Shown: positions 1 through 8,098 of the stretch, one piece after another
Layout: each line of letters opens with the position of its first letter
Numbering within the stretch: the stretch's first letter is position 1
Assembly: GCA_964612085.1 (NCBI GenBank)
Contig: CAZTCJ010000047.1
Location: 1-28,991 of the forward strand
Direction: 5' to 3'
From: CAZTCJ01 sp964612085
GTDB taxonomy: Bacteria; Pseudomonadota; Alphaproteobacteria; JAJFIK01
Length of the DNA: 28,991 nucleotides
Notes under the pieces: generated by a model
What the model was told of the DNA's origin: nothing
What the model saw: only the letters and a program-made list of their open reading frames with translations
Databases searched by the model: none
Position numbers and translations under genes: made by a program

Positions 1-58
1 AATCGAACCGGCGTACACGGCTTTGCAGGCCGCTGCGTAACCACTCCGCCACGTGACC
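1..58 (-). tRNA. tRNA-Cys (anticodon GCA), 3' end cut off by the window edge
   Basis: Read on the minus strand, the acceptor 5' arm GGTCACG begins at 58 and is followed by the TGGCGGAGTGG D-arm typical of bacterial tRNA-Cys. The anticodon stem GCGGC/GCCGT encloses a seven-base loop CTGCAAA with anticodon GCA at 26-24. The GGTTCGATT T-loop then runs into position 1. About 16 bases, covering the end of the T-arm, the 3' acceptor strand and the discriminator, lie outside the window, so pairing of the acceptor stem cannot be checked. Confidence 0.93.
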
Positions 59-109
59 TCGGATCGAGCGGCGGGCATGGCCGCCTGTCTTTCTTGCGAG
101 TGGTCCGCT

Positions 110-138
110 GACATAGCAGAGCCGCTTGCGGGCGACAA
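110..138 (-). promoter_or_regulatory. Possible promoter for tRNA-Cys
   Basis: On the minus strand a TTGTCG -35-like box (138-133) and a TATGTC -10-like box (115-110) are exactly 17 bases apart, with the tRNA starting about 50 bases downstream. Both boxes are imperfect, so this is a weak call resting mainly on spacing and position. Confidence 0.3.
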
Positions 139-202
139 TGAGGAAGTATTGGGGGCGGAATGGGAGCGGCATGATGCGCCGGCTTCATTGCGTTAACTTC
201 GT

Positions 203-231
203 TTGTCAATTGAGCATGGCAGCTTTATAAG
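203..231 (+). promoter_or_regulatory. Sigma70-type promoter for the PCMT-tolC genes
   Basis: TTGTCA (203-208) and TATAAG (226-231) are separated by 17 bases, and each differs from the consensus at one position. Transcription should start near 238, giving an untranslated leader of roughly 68 bases before the ATG at 306. It is the best promoter-like sequence in the first kilobase. I see no comparably good promoter between the methyltransferase and tolC, so tolC may be partly served by it. Confidence 0.65.
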
Positions 232-305
232 CGCTGCGGCGGGACAAGCTCCGCTCCCAAACCGCTCAGCGTAATGGGAGCGGCGGACAAGGAACGGACG
301 AAGGC

Positions 306-959
306 ATGATCGATTTCGCGCAAGCGCGCACGGCCATGGTCGACGGACAGGTGCGGGCCAGTGACGTCACCGATCCCCGGATTCATCAGGCCATGCTCGA
401 GATCCCGCGCGAGCTGTTCGTGCCCAAGGGCAAGCGCTCGCTCGCCTATATCGGCGAGGCGGTGGGGATCGGCGAGGACCGCTACCTGATGGACCCCCGC
501 AATTTCGCGCTGCTGGTCCAGGCGCTCGACATCCGCCCCACCGATCTTGTGCTCGATATCGGCTGCGGCACGGGCTATTCGACCGCCGTGCTCGCTCAAC
601 TGGCGGAAACGGTGGTGGCGCTCGAAAGCGACGAGGCGCTGGCGGCGGGCGCCGATCAGGCGATTCAGGATCTGGGCATCGACAATGCCGCAGTGGTCAA
701 GGGCGATCTGGCGGCGGGCTATGCGGGGCAGGGCCCTTACGATGTGATTTTCGTAGGCGGCGGCGTCGAAACCGTGCCGGAGGCGTGGAAAACCCAACTG
801 ACCGAAGGCGGACGGCTGGGCGTCATTGTTCTCGGCCACCGGGTCGGCAAGGGCACCATATTCATTCACGCCCAGGGGAGTGTGAGCGAGCGGATCGTTT
901 TCGATGGCACCGTGCCTGCTTTGCCCGGTTTCAATCGGGCGGAAGAGTTCGTATTCTAA
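306..959 (+). CDS. Protein-L-isoaspartate O-methyltransferase family protein (tolC-linked paralogue)
   Basis: This is a 217-residue cytosolic class I SAM-dependent methyltransferase of the PCMT family. The glycine-rich SAM-binding motif I (VLDIGCGTGYS) is at about residues 82-92, and an acidic residue for the ribose follows in the VVALES segment. Canonical isoaspartyl methyltransferases carry GQTISQP before motif I; here the equivalent stretch is YLMDPRNFALL, so repair of isoaspartate is doubtful and another methyl acceptor is possible. A second, canonical Pcm lies at 25143-25838. The start at 306 has purine-rich GAAGG sequence upstream and leaves a short leader from the promoter at 203-231. 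Location directly upstream of tolC is commonly seen in alphaproteobacteria. The family call is firm; the substrate is unknown. Confidence 0.88.
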   Translation: MIDFAQARTAMVDGQVRASDVTDPRIHQAMLEIPRELFVPKGKRSLAYIGEAVGIGEDRYLMDPRNFALLVQALDIRPTDLVLDIGCGTGYSTAVLAQLAETVVALESDEALAAGADQAIQDLGIDNAAVVKGDLAAGYAGQGPYDVIFVGGGVETVPEAWKTQLTEGGRLGVIVLGHRVGKGTIFIHAQGSVSERIVFDGTVPALPGFNRAEEFVF

Positions 960-1152
960 AAGGCGGATTGGGCGTCCGGAAGAATGTCGGTTTTCGGGCA
1001 GTGAAAAAGGGAACGGTCTTCATTTGGTCCGGTGGGACGCAAATGGAACCGTGGATTTGGTTACCTGAAATCCATACACTCTGGCGTCTGGTTAGGCGGT
1101 GGTTGAAGCGGCGTCCGGGTGAGGCCGCGCAGGAGAGGAACGGCGGGCAGAT

Positions 1153-2595
1153 ATGCGTATGACACGGTGGTCCAAGTCTCGGCTTTTCCGGGCGGTTGCA
1201 GCAGCGAGTGTGGTCTGTCTTTCGGCCGGCCCGACGCTCGCTCAAGTCTCAACCCTCGAAGAGGCCCTGGTGCAGGCCTACAACACCAACCCGACCCTGC
1301 TCGCCCAGCGCGCGCAATTGCGGGCCACGGACGAGACGGTCAACCAGGCGACGGCCAGTTGGCGCCCGACCGTGAACGCCAATGCGAGCTACACCTATGC
1401 CGACACGGACGGCGAGCGCGAAGCCTCGTTCGGCACGCCGCCGGTACCCACGACCATTTCCACCGACGAGACGGTCACCACTCAGGATTATTCGTTCACG
1501 GCGACCCAGAATGTCTTCCGTGGACTGCGGACTTTGAACGAAACGCGTGAAGCCAAGTCCAATGTGCGCGCGGGCCGGGCCCAGTTGCGCTCGACCGAAC
1601 AGACCGTGCTGCTCGACAGTGTCACCGCCTATATGGATCTGCTGCGCGACGACGCGGTGGTGCGCCTCAGCCAAAACAATGTGCAGGTCCTGACCCGCCA
1701 GCTCGAAGCGGCGCGGGACCGGTTCCGGGTTGGCGAGATCACGCGGACCGACGTGGCCCAGGCCGAGGCCCGCCTGTCCGGCGCCCAGTCCAATCTGATC
1801 GCGGCGGAAGCGCAGCTCATCGCCAGCCGGGCGGCCTTCGAACGGGTCATCGGCACGGTTCCGGGTGTGCTGCAGCCGCCGCCGCCCCTGCCGACGCTGC
1901 CCGGCACCGAACAGGATGCGGTGGACCAGGCGATCAACAAGAACCCGAATTTGAAATCGGCCCGCCGGGCGGAAGAAGCCTCGCGCTTCGCCGTCAAGTC
2001 CGCCCACGGCGTCCTGTTGCCGACGGTTTCCATTCAGGCCCGTTACGCGGATAGCGATACGTCGACCCTGGACGGTGCCGCCGACATCTTCACCGGCGAC
2101 CGCCGCTCGGCGACCCAGTCCGTCAGCGCGAATGTCAGCATGCCGCTTTATGCCGGCGGCGCGAACTACTCCCGCATCCGCCAGGCCAAGCAGTTGAACA
2201 GCGAAGACCGTCTGCAGATCGCCGAAGCGGAACGGACCGTCAGGGAAACGGTGGCCAATGCCTGGGAAGGCTTGCGCTCGGCCCGCGCCACCATCGAAGC
2301 GAGCCGCGAACAGGTGCGCGCCAACGAGATCGCCTTCGAAGGCGTGCAGCAGGAAGCCCAGGTCGGCTCGCGCACCACGCTTGATGTTCTGGATGCGGAA
2401 CAGGAGTTGCTTGACTCGCGGGTGACCCTGGTGCGCTCGGAACGGGATGAATATGTCGCCGCATTCCAATTGCTGGCGGCCGTCGGTCAACTGACGGCCC
2501 GGGAGCTTGAACTGCCCACGCGCTACTACGACCCGAAAGATTATTATGATGATGTCAAGGGTAAGTGGATAGGGTTGGGCCGCAGAGGCGATTGA
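1153..2595 (+). CDS. tolC: TolC-family outer-membrane efflux/secretion channel
   Basis: This 480-residue protein has an N-terminal signal peptide (basic MRMTRWSKSR, then a hydrophobic stretch, probable cleavage after TLA near residue 30). The rest has the two-fold repeated layout of outer-membrane efflux proteins. The first repeat begins with LEEALVQAYNTNPTLLAQR, and both halves have long Ala/Glu/Arg-rich helices (for example LEAARDRFRVGEITRTDVAQAEARLSG, described here as its parts around residues 175-205, and VQQEAQVGSRTTLDVLDAEQ in the second half). Trimers of this family form the beta-barrel and periplasmic tunnel used by RND and ABC exporters and type I secretion. An AGGAGAGG site lies at about 1131-1138, rather far from the ATG at 1153. 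The ABC/membrane-fusion operon at 16291-19348 is a possible client, by inference only. Confidence 0.93.
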   Translation: MRMTRWSKSRLFRAVAAASVVCLSAGPTLAQVSTLEEALVQAYNTNPTLLAQRAQLRATDETVNQATASWRPTVNANASYTYADTDGEREASFGTPPVPTTISTDETVTTQDYSFTATQNVFRGLRTLNETREAKSNVRAGRAQLRSTEQTVLLDSVTAYMDLLRDDAVVRLSQNNVQVLTRQLEAARDRFRVGEITRTDVAQAEARLSGAQSNLIAAEAQLIASRAAFERVIGTVPGVLQPPPPLPTLPGTEQDAVDQAINKNPNLKSARRAEEASRFAVKSAHGVLLPTVSIQARYADSDTSTLDGAADIFTGDRRSATQSVSANVSMPLYAGGANYSRIRQAKQLNSEDRLQIAEAERTVRETVANAWEGLRSARATIEASREQVRANEIAFEGVQQEAQVGSRTTLDVLDAEQELLDSRVTLVRSERDEYVAAFQLLAAVGQLTARELELPTRYYDPKDYYDDVKGKWIGLGRRGD

Positions 2596-2813
2596 GACGG
2601 ACCGGAAATGACCGGCCAGTAATCTTTGTCTCCTTCTGGAATAGATCAAGGATATTGCGCCGGCCGCGTGTTCGTTCTAAGTCATCGTCTTGTCTCATTT
2701 CGATGCAAGGAAGATGAGGCTGGTAATTGCACGGGTGGGCATTTTGCCGTGTACAGGCGGGCTTACCGGGTCGGGACAGTCTCTGGCATCGCTCCTGCTT
2801 TAAGGAGAGAACG

Positions 2814-2918
2814 GTGATTGGATGCTGTCCCACAGCAGTCAAAGGATCTAACCGGCCGTTTCGCCGGTTTCGGAAGGCAGACAATTGCCGGCAGGTATCT
2901 CCCGGAAGGGGGATTTGA
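2814..2918 (+). CDS. Possible 34-residue leader peptide upstream of popZ
   Basis: The GTG at 2814 is preceded at good spacing by TAAGGAGAGAAC, one of the better Shine-Dalgarno sequences in the window. The frame runs 34 codons to TGA at 2916-2918. The predicted peptide is basic and begins MIGCCPTAVKG. It has no membrane segment and I do not recognise it. The two hairpins lie within the ORF, so its translation could affect folding of the popZ leader. It may equally be a chance ORF: the RBS and its position are the only support. Confidence 0.3.
   Translation: MIGCCPTAVKGSNRPFRRFRKADNCRQVSPGRGI
2850..2869 (+). promoter_or_regulatory. Perfect 7-bp stem-loop in the popZ leader
   Basis: AACCGGC (2850-2856) and GCCGGTT (2863-2869) pair perfectly around a six-base loop. 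A second small hairpin (TGCTGT/ACAGCA with CCC loop, 2823-2837) lies just upstream. No T-tract follows, so neither is a typical intrinsic terminator. Confidence 0.45.
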
Positions 2919-2987
2919 GCAAAACGCGGTGTCCATTGTACGGATGCTGTATCACAAGGCCCCAGGCGTTCACTTCAGGGATTTCCC

Positions 2988-3689
2988 ATGACCGATCAAG
3001 AAAGCACCCAACAGGAACCGACCATGGAGGAGATTCTCGCCTCCATCCGTCGCATCATTTCCGAGGACGGCGAGGAAGCCGCTCCGCAACAGGCCCAGGC
3101 CGCGCCCAATGGCGCCGCCGCCGACACGGCGCAAGCCGCGCCTGAGCCCATGGAAACGCCTCTTCAGGCCGAGCCGGAACAGGCCAGCGCCGAGGTTCTG
3201 GAACTGACCCAGGTCGTTTCCGACGAACCGCCGGCGCCTGAGCCCGTGGCCCAGGCGGCGCCCCAGCCGCAGCCCGAGCCGGAACCGGTCCAGGCGTATC
3301 AGCCGGAGCCCGTGCCTCAGCCGCGCGCGCCGGAAGCGGTCTATCCGATGCCGCAGCCGGAGCCGGAAGCGCCCGAGCCGGTCGCGCCCGCCGCTGCCCA
3401 TGACGACAGCAGCGATGATCTGATGATCGTGGACAATGACGAAGACGACACGCCTTACGATGACGGCATCATCGGCGATCAGGCTCTGAGTGCGGCGTCC
3501 GCCGCGTTCGGGTCGCTGGGCCGTGACGTCGCCATTTCCGAGGGCGGCGACAGCCGCTCGCTGGAAGCGATCGTTCAGGACACCATGCGTCCGATGCTGA
3601 AAGATTGGCTCGACGACAATCTGCCCGAGATCGTCGAGGAAGTGGTTGAACGGGAAGTACGCCGGATCTCGCGGAACCGGCGCCGTTAA
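2988..3689 (+). CDS. popZ: Pole-organizing protein PopZ (DUF2497 family)
   Basis: The 233-residue product has the three-part build of PopZ. An N-terminal helix carries the signature EPTMEEILASIRRIISEDGE (about residues 10-29). A long Pro/Glu/Ala/Gln-rich acidic linker follows (about 30-160). The C-terminal oligomerisation helices start around 190 with SLEAIVQDTMRPMLKDWLDD and end in a basic RRISRNRRR tail. In alphaproteobacteria PopZ self-assembles at cell poles, anchors the ParB/parS centromere and recruits polarity and cell-cycle regulators. The linker is low-complexity, so it is expected to diverge rapidly. Placement between tolC and valS is a recurrent alphaproteobacterial arrangement. 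The gene is followed directly by a strong terminator. Confidence 0.94.
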   Translation: MTDQESTQQEPTMEEILASIRRIISEDGEEAAPQQAQAAPNGAAADTAQAAPEPMETPLQAEPEQASAEVLELTQVVSDEPPAPEPVAQAAPQPQPEPEPVQAYQPEPVPQPRAPEAVYPMPQPEPEAPEPVAPAAAHDDSSDDLMIVDNDEDDTPYDDGIIGDQALSAASAAFGSLGRDVAISEGGDSRSLEAIVQDTMRPMLKDWLDDNLPEIVEEVVEREVRRISRNRRR

Positions 3690-3713
3690 GACCACCACCA
3701 TCGACTGAGATCG

Positions 3714-3763
3714 AAGCGCCGGTCAGCGCGGGAGCCTCCCGCAAGGCCGGCGCTTTTCTTTTT
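3714..3763 (+). terminator. Intrinsic terminator after popZ
   Basis: A perfect 9-bp outer stem, AAGCGCCGG (3714-3722) with CCGGCGCTT (3747-3755), encloses a second perfect inner stem GCGGGA/TCCCGC (3728-3742). It runs straight into a T-rich tract (TTTTCTTTTT, 3754-3763). This is the clearest terminator in the window and separates popZ from valS. Confidence 0.9.
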
Positions 3764-3865
3764 GGGGGGAGTGTCTAGGGTTGGTTGCGCATAAGGCTGG
3801 CGGGGTCTGCGCTAGGTGGTAGGCTCAGCCACTCGTTTGAACCGATTCCAAGATACTGATCAGAC

Positions 3866-6493
3866 ATGCTCGACAAGACATTCACGCCCGCGGAGGCCGA
3901 ACCGCGTTTGTACCGCCAGTGGGAAGAGAGCGGCGCCTTCAAGGCCGGCCGCAGGCCCGACGCCGACCCCTATTGCATCGTCATTCCGCCGCCCAATGTG
4001 ACGGGCAGCCTCCATATGGGCCACGCCTTCAACAACACGCTGCAGGATGTGGTCGTGCGCTTCGAGCGCATGCGCGGGCGGGACGTGTTGTGGCAGCCGG
4101 GCATGGACCATGCGGGCATCGCCACCCAGATGGTGGTCGAGCGCAAACTCCAGGAAGAAAACCGCACCGACCGCCGCACCATGGGCCGTGAGGCCTTCGT
4201 GCAACGCGTCTGGCAATGGAAAGAAGAGTCCGGCGGCACCATCATCAATCAGTTGCGCCGTCTGGGCGCGTCCTGCGACTGGAGCCGGGAACGCTTTACC
4301 ATGGATGACGGCCTGTCGCGGGCGGTGCTGAAGGTCTTCGTGCGGCTTCATAAGGACGGCCTGATCTACCGGGACAAGCGGCTCGTCAACTGGGATCCCA
4401 AATTCCAGACCGCCATTTCCGACCTGGAAGTGGTGATGAAGGAAGTGAAGGGCCATTTGTGGCACTTCCGCTATCCGCTGGCGGACCGTCCGGACGAGAC
4501 CATCACGGTCGCCACCACCCGGCCCGAGACCATGCTGGGCGATACCGCCGTCGCTGTTCATCCGGACGATGAGCGTTACAAGGATCTGATCGGCCAGTTC
4601 GTGGAGCTGCCCATTGTCGGGCGCAAGATTCCCATCGTCGCCGATGAGTACGCCGATCCCGAACAGGGCTCCGGCGCGGTCAAGATCACGCCCGCCCATG
4701 ACTTCAACGATTTCGAGGTCGGGCGCCGCCACGATCTGCCCATGATCAACATCTTCGACGCCCATGCGAAGCTCAACGACGAGGTGCCGGAGGGCTTTCG
4801 CGGGCTCGACCGCTACGACGCGCGCAAGAAAGTCGTCGAAAGTTTCGAGGAGCTGGGCCTGCTCGCGGAAATCGAGGATCATCCCCATACGGTGCCTTAT
4901 GGCGACCGCTCCGATGTGGTGATCGAGCCCTGGCTCACCGATCAGTGGTATGTGGACGCCAAGGTGCTGGCCAAGCCCGCCATCGAAGCGGTGGAGCAGG
5001 GCAAGACCGTCTTTGTGCCGAAGAACTGGGAACGCACCTATTTCGAATGGATGCGGAACATCCAGCCTTGGTGTATCTCCCGTCAACTCTGGTGGGGTCA
5101 TCAGATCCCGGCCTGGTACGCGGAAGACGGCACGGTCTTCGTCGCCGAGTCGGAAGATGAGGCATTCGCCCAGGCCGAAGCCCATTTCGGTAAAAAGGTG
5201 GCGTTGACCCGCGACGAGGATGTGCTTGACACGTGGTTTTCCTCCGCTCTTTGGCCATTCTCGACGCTCGGCTGGCCCGACGAGACGCCAGAACTGGCGC
5301 GCTATTACAAGACCGATCTGCTGGTCACGGGTTTCGACATTATCTTCTTTTNNNNNNNNNNGTTCCACACTGTCTATATCCATGCGCTGGTCCGGGACGA
5401 GAAGGGCCAGAAGATGTCGAAATCCAAGGGCAACGTGATCGATCCTTTGAAACTGGTCGATGAATTCGGCGCCGACGCCCTGCGCTTCACGCTCGCCGCC
5501 ATGGCCGCGCAAGGCCGCGACATCAAGCTCGCCAAGGGCCGCATCGAGGGTTACCGGAATTTCGGCACCAAGCTGTGGAATGCCGCCCGTTTCTGCCAGA
5601 TGAATGAATGTGTGGGCCGGGCCGATTTCGACCCGGAAAACGTTCAGCATACGGTTAATCGCTGGATTGTCGGTGAGGTGGCCCGCGCCACCACCGGCGT
5701 CGCCCAGGCCATCGAAGCCTATAAGTTCAACGAAGCGGCGGGGGCGTTGTACCATTTCGTCTGGCATGTCTTCTGCGACTGGTATGTGGAGTTCATCAAA
5801 CCGCTTCTGACGGGTCCGGACGGTCCGGAAAAGATGGAAACCCGCGCCTGCGCCGCCTGGGTGCTCGATCAGATATTGATCCTGCTGCACCCGTTCATGC
5901 CGTTCATTACCGAAGAGCTGTGGGAGCGGCTCGCCGAGCACGGCCATCCGCGCAGCAGCATGCTGATCGATGCGTCCTGGCCCGCGCTGCCCGCCGATAT
6001 CCAGGACCAGCAGGCGGACGAGGAAATGAATTGGGCCATCCGCATGGTGAGCGAAATCCGCTCGGTCCGGGCGGAGATGAATGTGCCGGCCGCCGCCAAG
6101 ATCCCTCTGCTGATCAAGGGCGCGAATGCTAGCTCGCTGACGCGCCTGCAATCCCATGAACAGGAGATCAAGCGCCTGGCCCGGCTCGACTGGACCCGCG
6201 CCACCGACGAGATCCCGGCCGGCTCGGTGCAGATCGTCTTGGATGAAGCGTTGCTCGTTCTGCCGCTTGCCGATGTCATCGATCTGGACCAGGAGATGAA
6301 GCGCCTGGAAACGGAAATCGGTAAGCTCGGCAAGGAAATCGAGAAAATAGACGGTAAGCTGAACAATGAGAAATTCATCTCCAAGGCGCCGGAAGATGTG
6401 ATCGAGGAACAGCGCGACCGGCGCAGCGCTGCGACGAGCCGGACCAAGCGCCTCCAGGAAGCGCTCAATACCTTGCGCACGGGGGCGGCATGA
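3866..6493 (+). CDS. valS: Valyl-tRNA synthetase (contains a 10-N assembly gap)
   Basis: This class Ia aminoacyl-tRNA synthetase attaches valine to tRNA-Val in the cytosol and edits threonine. It reads as 875 residues including four unknowns. The HIGH-type motif HMGH is at residues 50-53 within PPPNVTGSLHMGHA. The editing-domain signature TTRPETMLGDTAVAVHP is near 215-231, and KMSKS is at 516-520. The anticodon-binding domain follows, and the C-terminus is the Glu/Lys-rich coiled coil typical of ValS (about 805-870). Ten Ns at 5352-5361 interrupt the catalytic core between DIIFF and FHTVY. Relatives have about 17 residues there, so some 13 residues seem to be missing from the assembly. No good Shine-Dalgarno precedes the ATG. 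The downstream Sel1 gene overlaps the stop codon by four bases. Confidence 0.97.
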   Translation: MLDKTFTPAEAEPRLYRQWEESGAFKAGRRPDADPYCIVIPPPNVTGSLHMGHAFNNTLQDVVVRFERMRGRDVLWQPGMDHAGIATQMVVERKLQEENRTDRRTMGREAFVQRVWQWKEESGGTIINQLRRLGASCDWSRERFTMDDGLSRAVLKVFVRLHKDGLIYRDKRLVNWDPKFQTAISDLEVVMKEVKGHLWHFRYPLADRPDETITVATTRPETMLGDTAVAVHPDDERYKDLIGQFVELPIVGRKIPIVADEYADPEQGSGAVKITPAHDFNDFEVGRRHDLPMINIFDAHAKLNDEVPEGFRGLDRYDARKKVVESFEELGLLAEIEDHPHTVPYGDRSDVVIEPWLTDQWYVDAKVLAKPAIEAVEQGKTVFVPKNWERTYFEWMRNIQPWCISRQLWWGHQIPAWYAEDGTVFVAESEDEAFAQAEAHFGKKVALTRDEDVLDTWFSSALWPFSTLGWPDETPELARYYKTDLLVTGFDIIFFXXXXFHTVYIHALVRDEKGQKMSKSKGNVIDPLKLVDEFGADALRFTLAAMAAQGRDIKLAKGRIEGYRNFGTKLWNAARFCQMNECVGRADFDPENVQHTVNRWIVGEVARATTGVAQAIEAYKFNEAAGALYHFVWHVFCDWYVEFIKPLLTGPDGPEKMETRACAAWVLDQILILLHPFMPFITEELWERLAEHGHPRSSMLIDASWPALPADIQDQQADEEMNWAIRMVSEIRSVRAEMNVPAAAKIPLLIKGANASSLTRLQSHEQEIKRLARLDWTRATDEIPAGSVQIVLDEALLVLPLADVIDLDQEMKRLETEIGKLGKEIEKIDGKLNNEKFISKAPEDVIEEQRDRRSAATSRTKRLQEALNTLRTGAA
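5352..5361. other. valS: Assembly gap (10 Ns) inside valS
   Basis: The run of ten Ns sits within codons 496-499 of valS. The T before the gap fits the first base of the conserved Trp that normally follows IIFF, and the G after it fits the last base of the Pro before FHTVY. The reading frame is kept across the gap, so the gene itself is probably intact in the organism. Confidence 0.97.
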
Positions 6494-7269
6494 TCCGGAT
6501 CGCCACGGCTTTCTGTCTGCTGACGGCTCTGGCGGGTCCGTCCGCCTACGCCTCTTTCGAGGCGGGCGTCGAGGCCTATGCGGCGAAGGACTATGCCAGG
6601 GCGCTCGATGAATGGCGGGAGTCGGCCGATGACGGCGATGCGGTGGCCCAATGGCTGGTGGGCAATATGTGTCTCAACGGCGAAGGCCTGCCCGCGCCCG
6701 ACGCGGCGGCGGCGGCGGCCTATTACCGCAAGGCCGCCGATCAGGGCCATGCGGAAGCGCAGGTGAGCCTTGCCACCCTACTGCGCCTTGGCCAGGGCGT
6801 GCCGCAGGATTACGCGGAGGCCATTGCCTGGCTTTACAAGGCGGCGGCCCAGCGCCATCCGGTGGCCCAGACGGACCTGGGCGAACTCTTTCTGACCGGC
6901 GAGGCGGGCAAGGTCGAGGCCGTGCCGGAGCACGCCATTTACTGGTACCGGCTGGCCGCCAAGCAGGGCGTGGTGCTGGCCCAGTTCAAGGCCGCGCAGA
7001 TCTATCTAGAAGGGGTGGGCACGCCCGCCGATCCGGAACTGGGCTTTGCCTGGCTCGCGCTCGCCAACAAGACGGCTGGGGAAAATCTGGATTCGGATCT
7101 GTCCAAGCGCGTCATGCCGCTCACCCGCGTGGTCGAGACCGACAGCTACCGGCGCACCCTGGGCCAGATCATTCAGGACACCTATCTGCGCTACCGCGAG
7201 AGCCTGCCCGCCGATGTGGTGCGGGAGGCGGAAGAGCGGGCCGCGTCTTACGACCCCTCCCAGTTCTGA
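6490..7269 (+). CDS. Secreted Sel1-repeat (TPR-like) protein
   Basis: This 259-residue protein has a signal peptide (MIRIATAFCLLTALAGPSAYA, probable cleavage after AYA near residue 21). Four Sel1-like repeats of about 36-38 residues follow at roughly 49-86, 87-122, 123-160 and 161-195, with typical elements such as AAADQGHA-like turns and LG/LYLxGxG helices. Such alpha-helical solenoids scaffold protein complexes; the partner here is unknown. The start ATG overlaps the valS TGA (ATGA), so translation is probably coupled, although the functions look unrelated. The stop codon abuts the stop codon of the convergent xthA without any intervening base. Confidence 0.85.
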   Translation: MIRIATAFCLLTALAGPSAYASFEAGVEAYAAKDYARALDEWRESADDGDAVAQWLVGNMCLNGEGLPAPDAAAAAAYYRKAADQGHAEAQVSLATLLRLGQGVPQDYAEAIAWLYKAAAQRHPVAQTDLGELFLTGEAGKVEAVPEHAIYWYRLAAKQGVVLAQFKAAQIYLEGVGTPADPELGFAWLALANKTAGENLDSDLSKRVMPLTRVVETDSYRRTLGQIIQDTYLRYRESLPADVVREAEERAASYDPSQF

Positions 7270-8052
7270 TTAAATTTCCAGCTCGCACCAGACCGGGACG
7301 TGGTCGGACGGTTGTTCCCAGCCGCGCACGTGATTGTCGATTCCGGCCGATTTGAGCTGGTCGGTGCCTTGCGGCGACAACAGCAGATGATCGATGCGGA
7401 TGCCGTGGTTTTTCGGCCAGGCGCCGCCCTGATAATCCCAGAAGGTGAACTGATGGGGCTCGGCATTGCAGGCGCGGAAGGCATCCGTCAGGCCCAGATA
7501 CAACAGTTCCCGGAATTTCGCGCGGGTATCCAGCCGGAACAGGGCGTCGTCGGCCCAGGCAGCCGGGTCATGGACATCCTCCGCCGCCGGAATGACGTTG
7601 TAATCGCCCGCCAGGACGAACGGTTCCTCCAGCGCCAGCCGCTTGGCGGCATGGGCGATCAGCCGGTCCATCCATTTGAGTTTATAGGTGTATTTATCGC
7701 CAGGCGCCGGATTGCCGTTGGGCAGATAAAGGCTCGCCACGCGCACCGCGCCCGTCTCCGTCGAGACCACCGCCTCGATATAGCGGGCCTGTTCGTCTGA
7801 CTTATCGCCGGGCAGGCCGGTCTTCACGTCCTCCAGGGGATATTTCGAAACCAGCGCCACGCCGTTATAGGTTTTCTGTCCGTGGGCGGCGATGTGATAG
7901 CCGATCTCCTCGAAGCGCTCCGTAGGCACCTTGTCATCGGTGAGCTTGATTTCCTGGAGGCAGGCCACATCCGTACCGCTCTCCTTGAGCCAGTCGCAGA
8001 CATGATCGATCCGGACTTTCAGGGAATTGACGTTCCAGGTCGCGATTTTCAT
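7270..8052 (-). CDS. xthA: Exodeoxyribonuclease III / AP endonuclease
   Basis: The 260-residue cytosolic Mg-dependent nuclease belongs to the EEP (exonuclease-endonuclease-phosphatase) superfamily and cleaves abasic sites and 3' blocks in base-excision repair. It starts MKIATWNVNSLKVR, with Asn7 in the metal site and Glu34 in LQEIK. Further catalytic residues are Tyr109 in SLYLPNG, Asp150 and Asn152 in LAGDYNV, and the final Asp250-His251 pair in PSDHVPVW. All expected catalytic residues are present and length is normal for the family. The gene lies downstream of the VCBS gene on the same strand (46-base gap) and converges on the Sel1 gene. Confidence 0.96.
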   Translation of the reverse strand: MKIATWNVNSLKVRIDHVCDWLKESGTDVACLQEIKLTDDKVPTERFEEIGYHIAAHGQKTYNGVALVSKYPLEDVKTGLPGDKSDEQARYIEAVVSTETGAVRVASLYLPNGNPAPGDKYTYKLKWMDRLIAHAAKRLALEEPFVLAGDYNVIPAAEDVHDPAAWADDALFRLDTRAKFRELLYLGLTDAFRACNAEPHQFTFWDYQGGAWPKNHGIRIDHLLLSPQGTDQLKSAGIDNHVRGWEQPSDHVPVWCELEI

Positions 8053-8098
8053 GAGTTTTTGGTCCGTAGTCGATCCGGCGGGATAGTGCGTCCAGCGG

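Larger units (their letters stand above)
2596..2987. other. 392-base intergenic region between tolC and popZ with structured leader
   Basis: No full-length gene is visible. The region holds a well-positioned ribosome-binding site (AAGGAGAGA, 2802-2810) in front of a 34-codon GTG-initiated ORF (2814-2918), and two perfect small hairpins inside that ORF (2823-2837 and 2850-2869). I found no convincing sigma70 promoter and no T-tract terminator for tolC. The popZ promoter is presumably here but I cannot locate it. Confidence 0.6.

Noticed and set aside
1249..2649. 466-codon frame antisense to tolC
   Set aside because: The composition is Arg/Gly/His-rich and repetitive, typical of a shadow frame; TolC is clear on the plus strand.
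2850..2869. Hairpin as terminator of tolC
   Set aside because: It is 255 bases after the stop, has no following T-tract, and lies within the possible leader ORF.
5352..5361. Natural deletion or frameshift in valS
   Set aside because: The bases are Ns and the frame and flanking motifs are intact, pointing to an assembly gap.
3860..6157. 765-codon open frame antisense to valS
   Set aside because: It mirrors the valS codons, as is common in GC-rich genes, has no recognisable domain and contains the N gap; valS motifs prove the other strand is coding.
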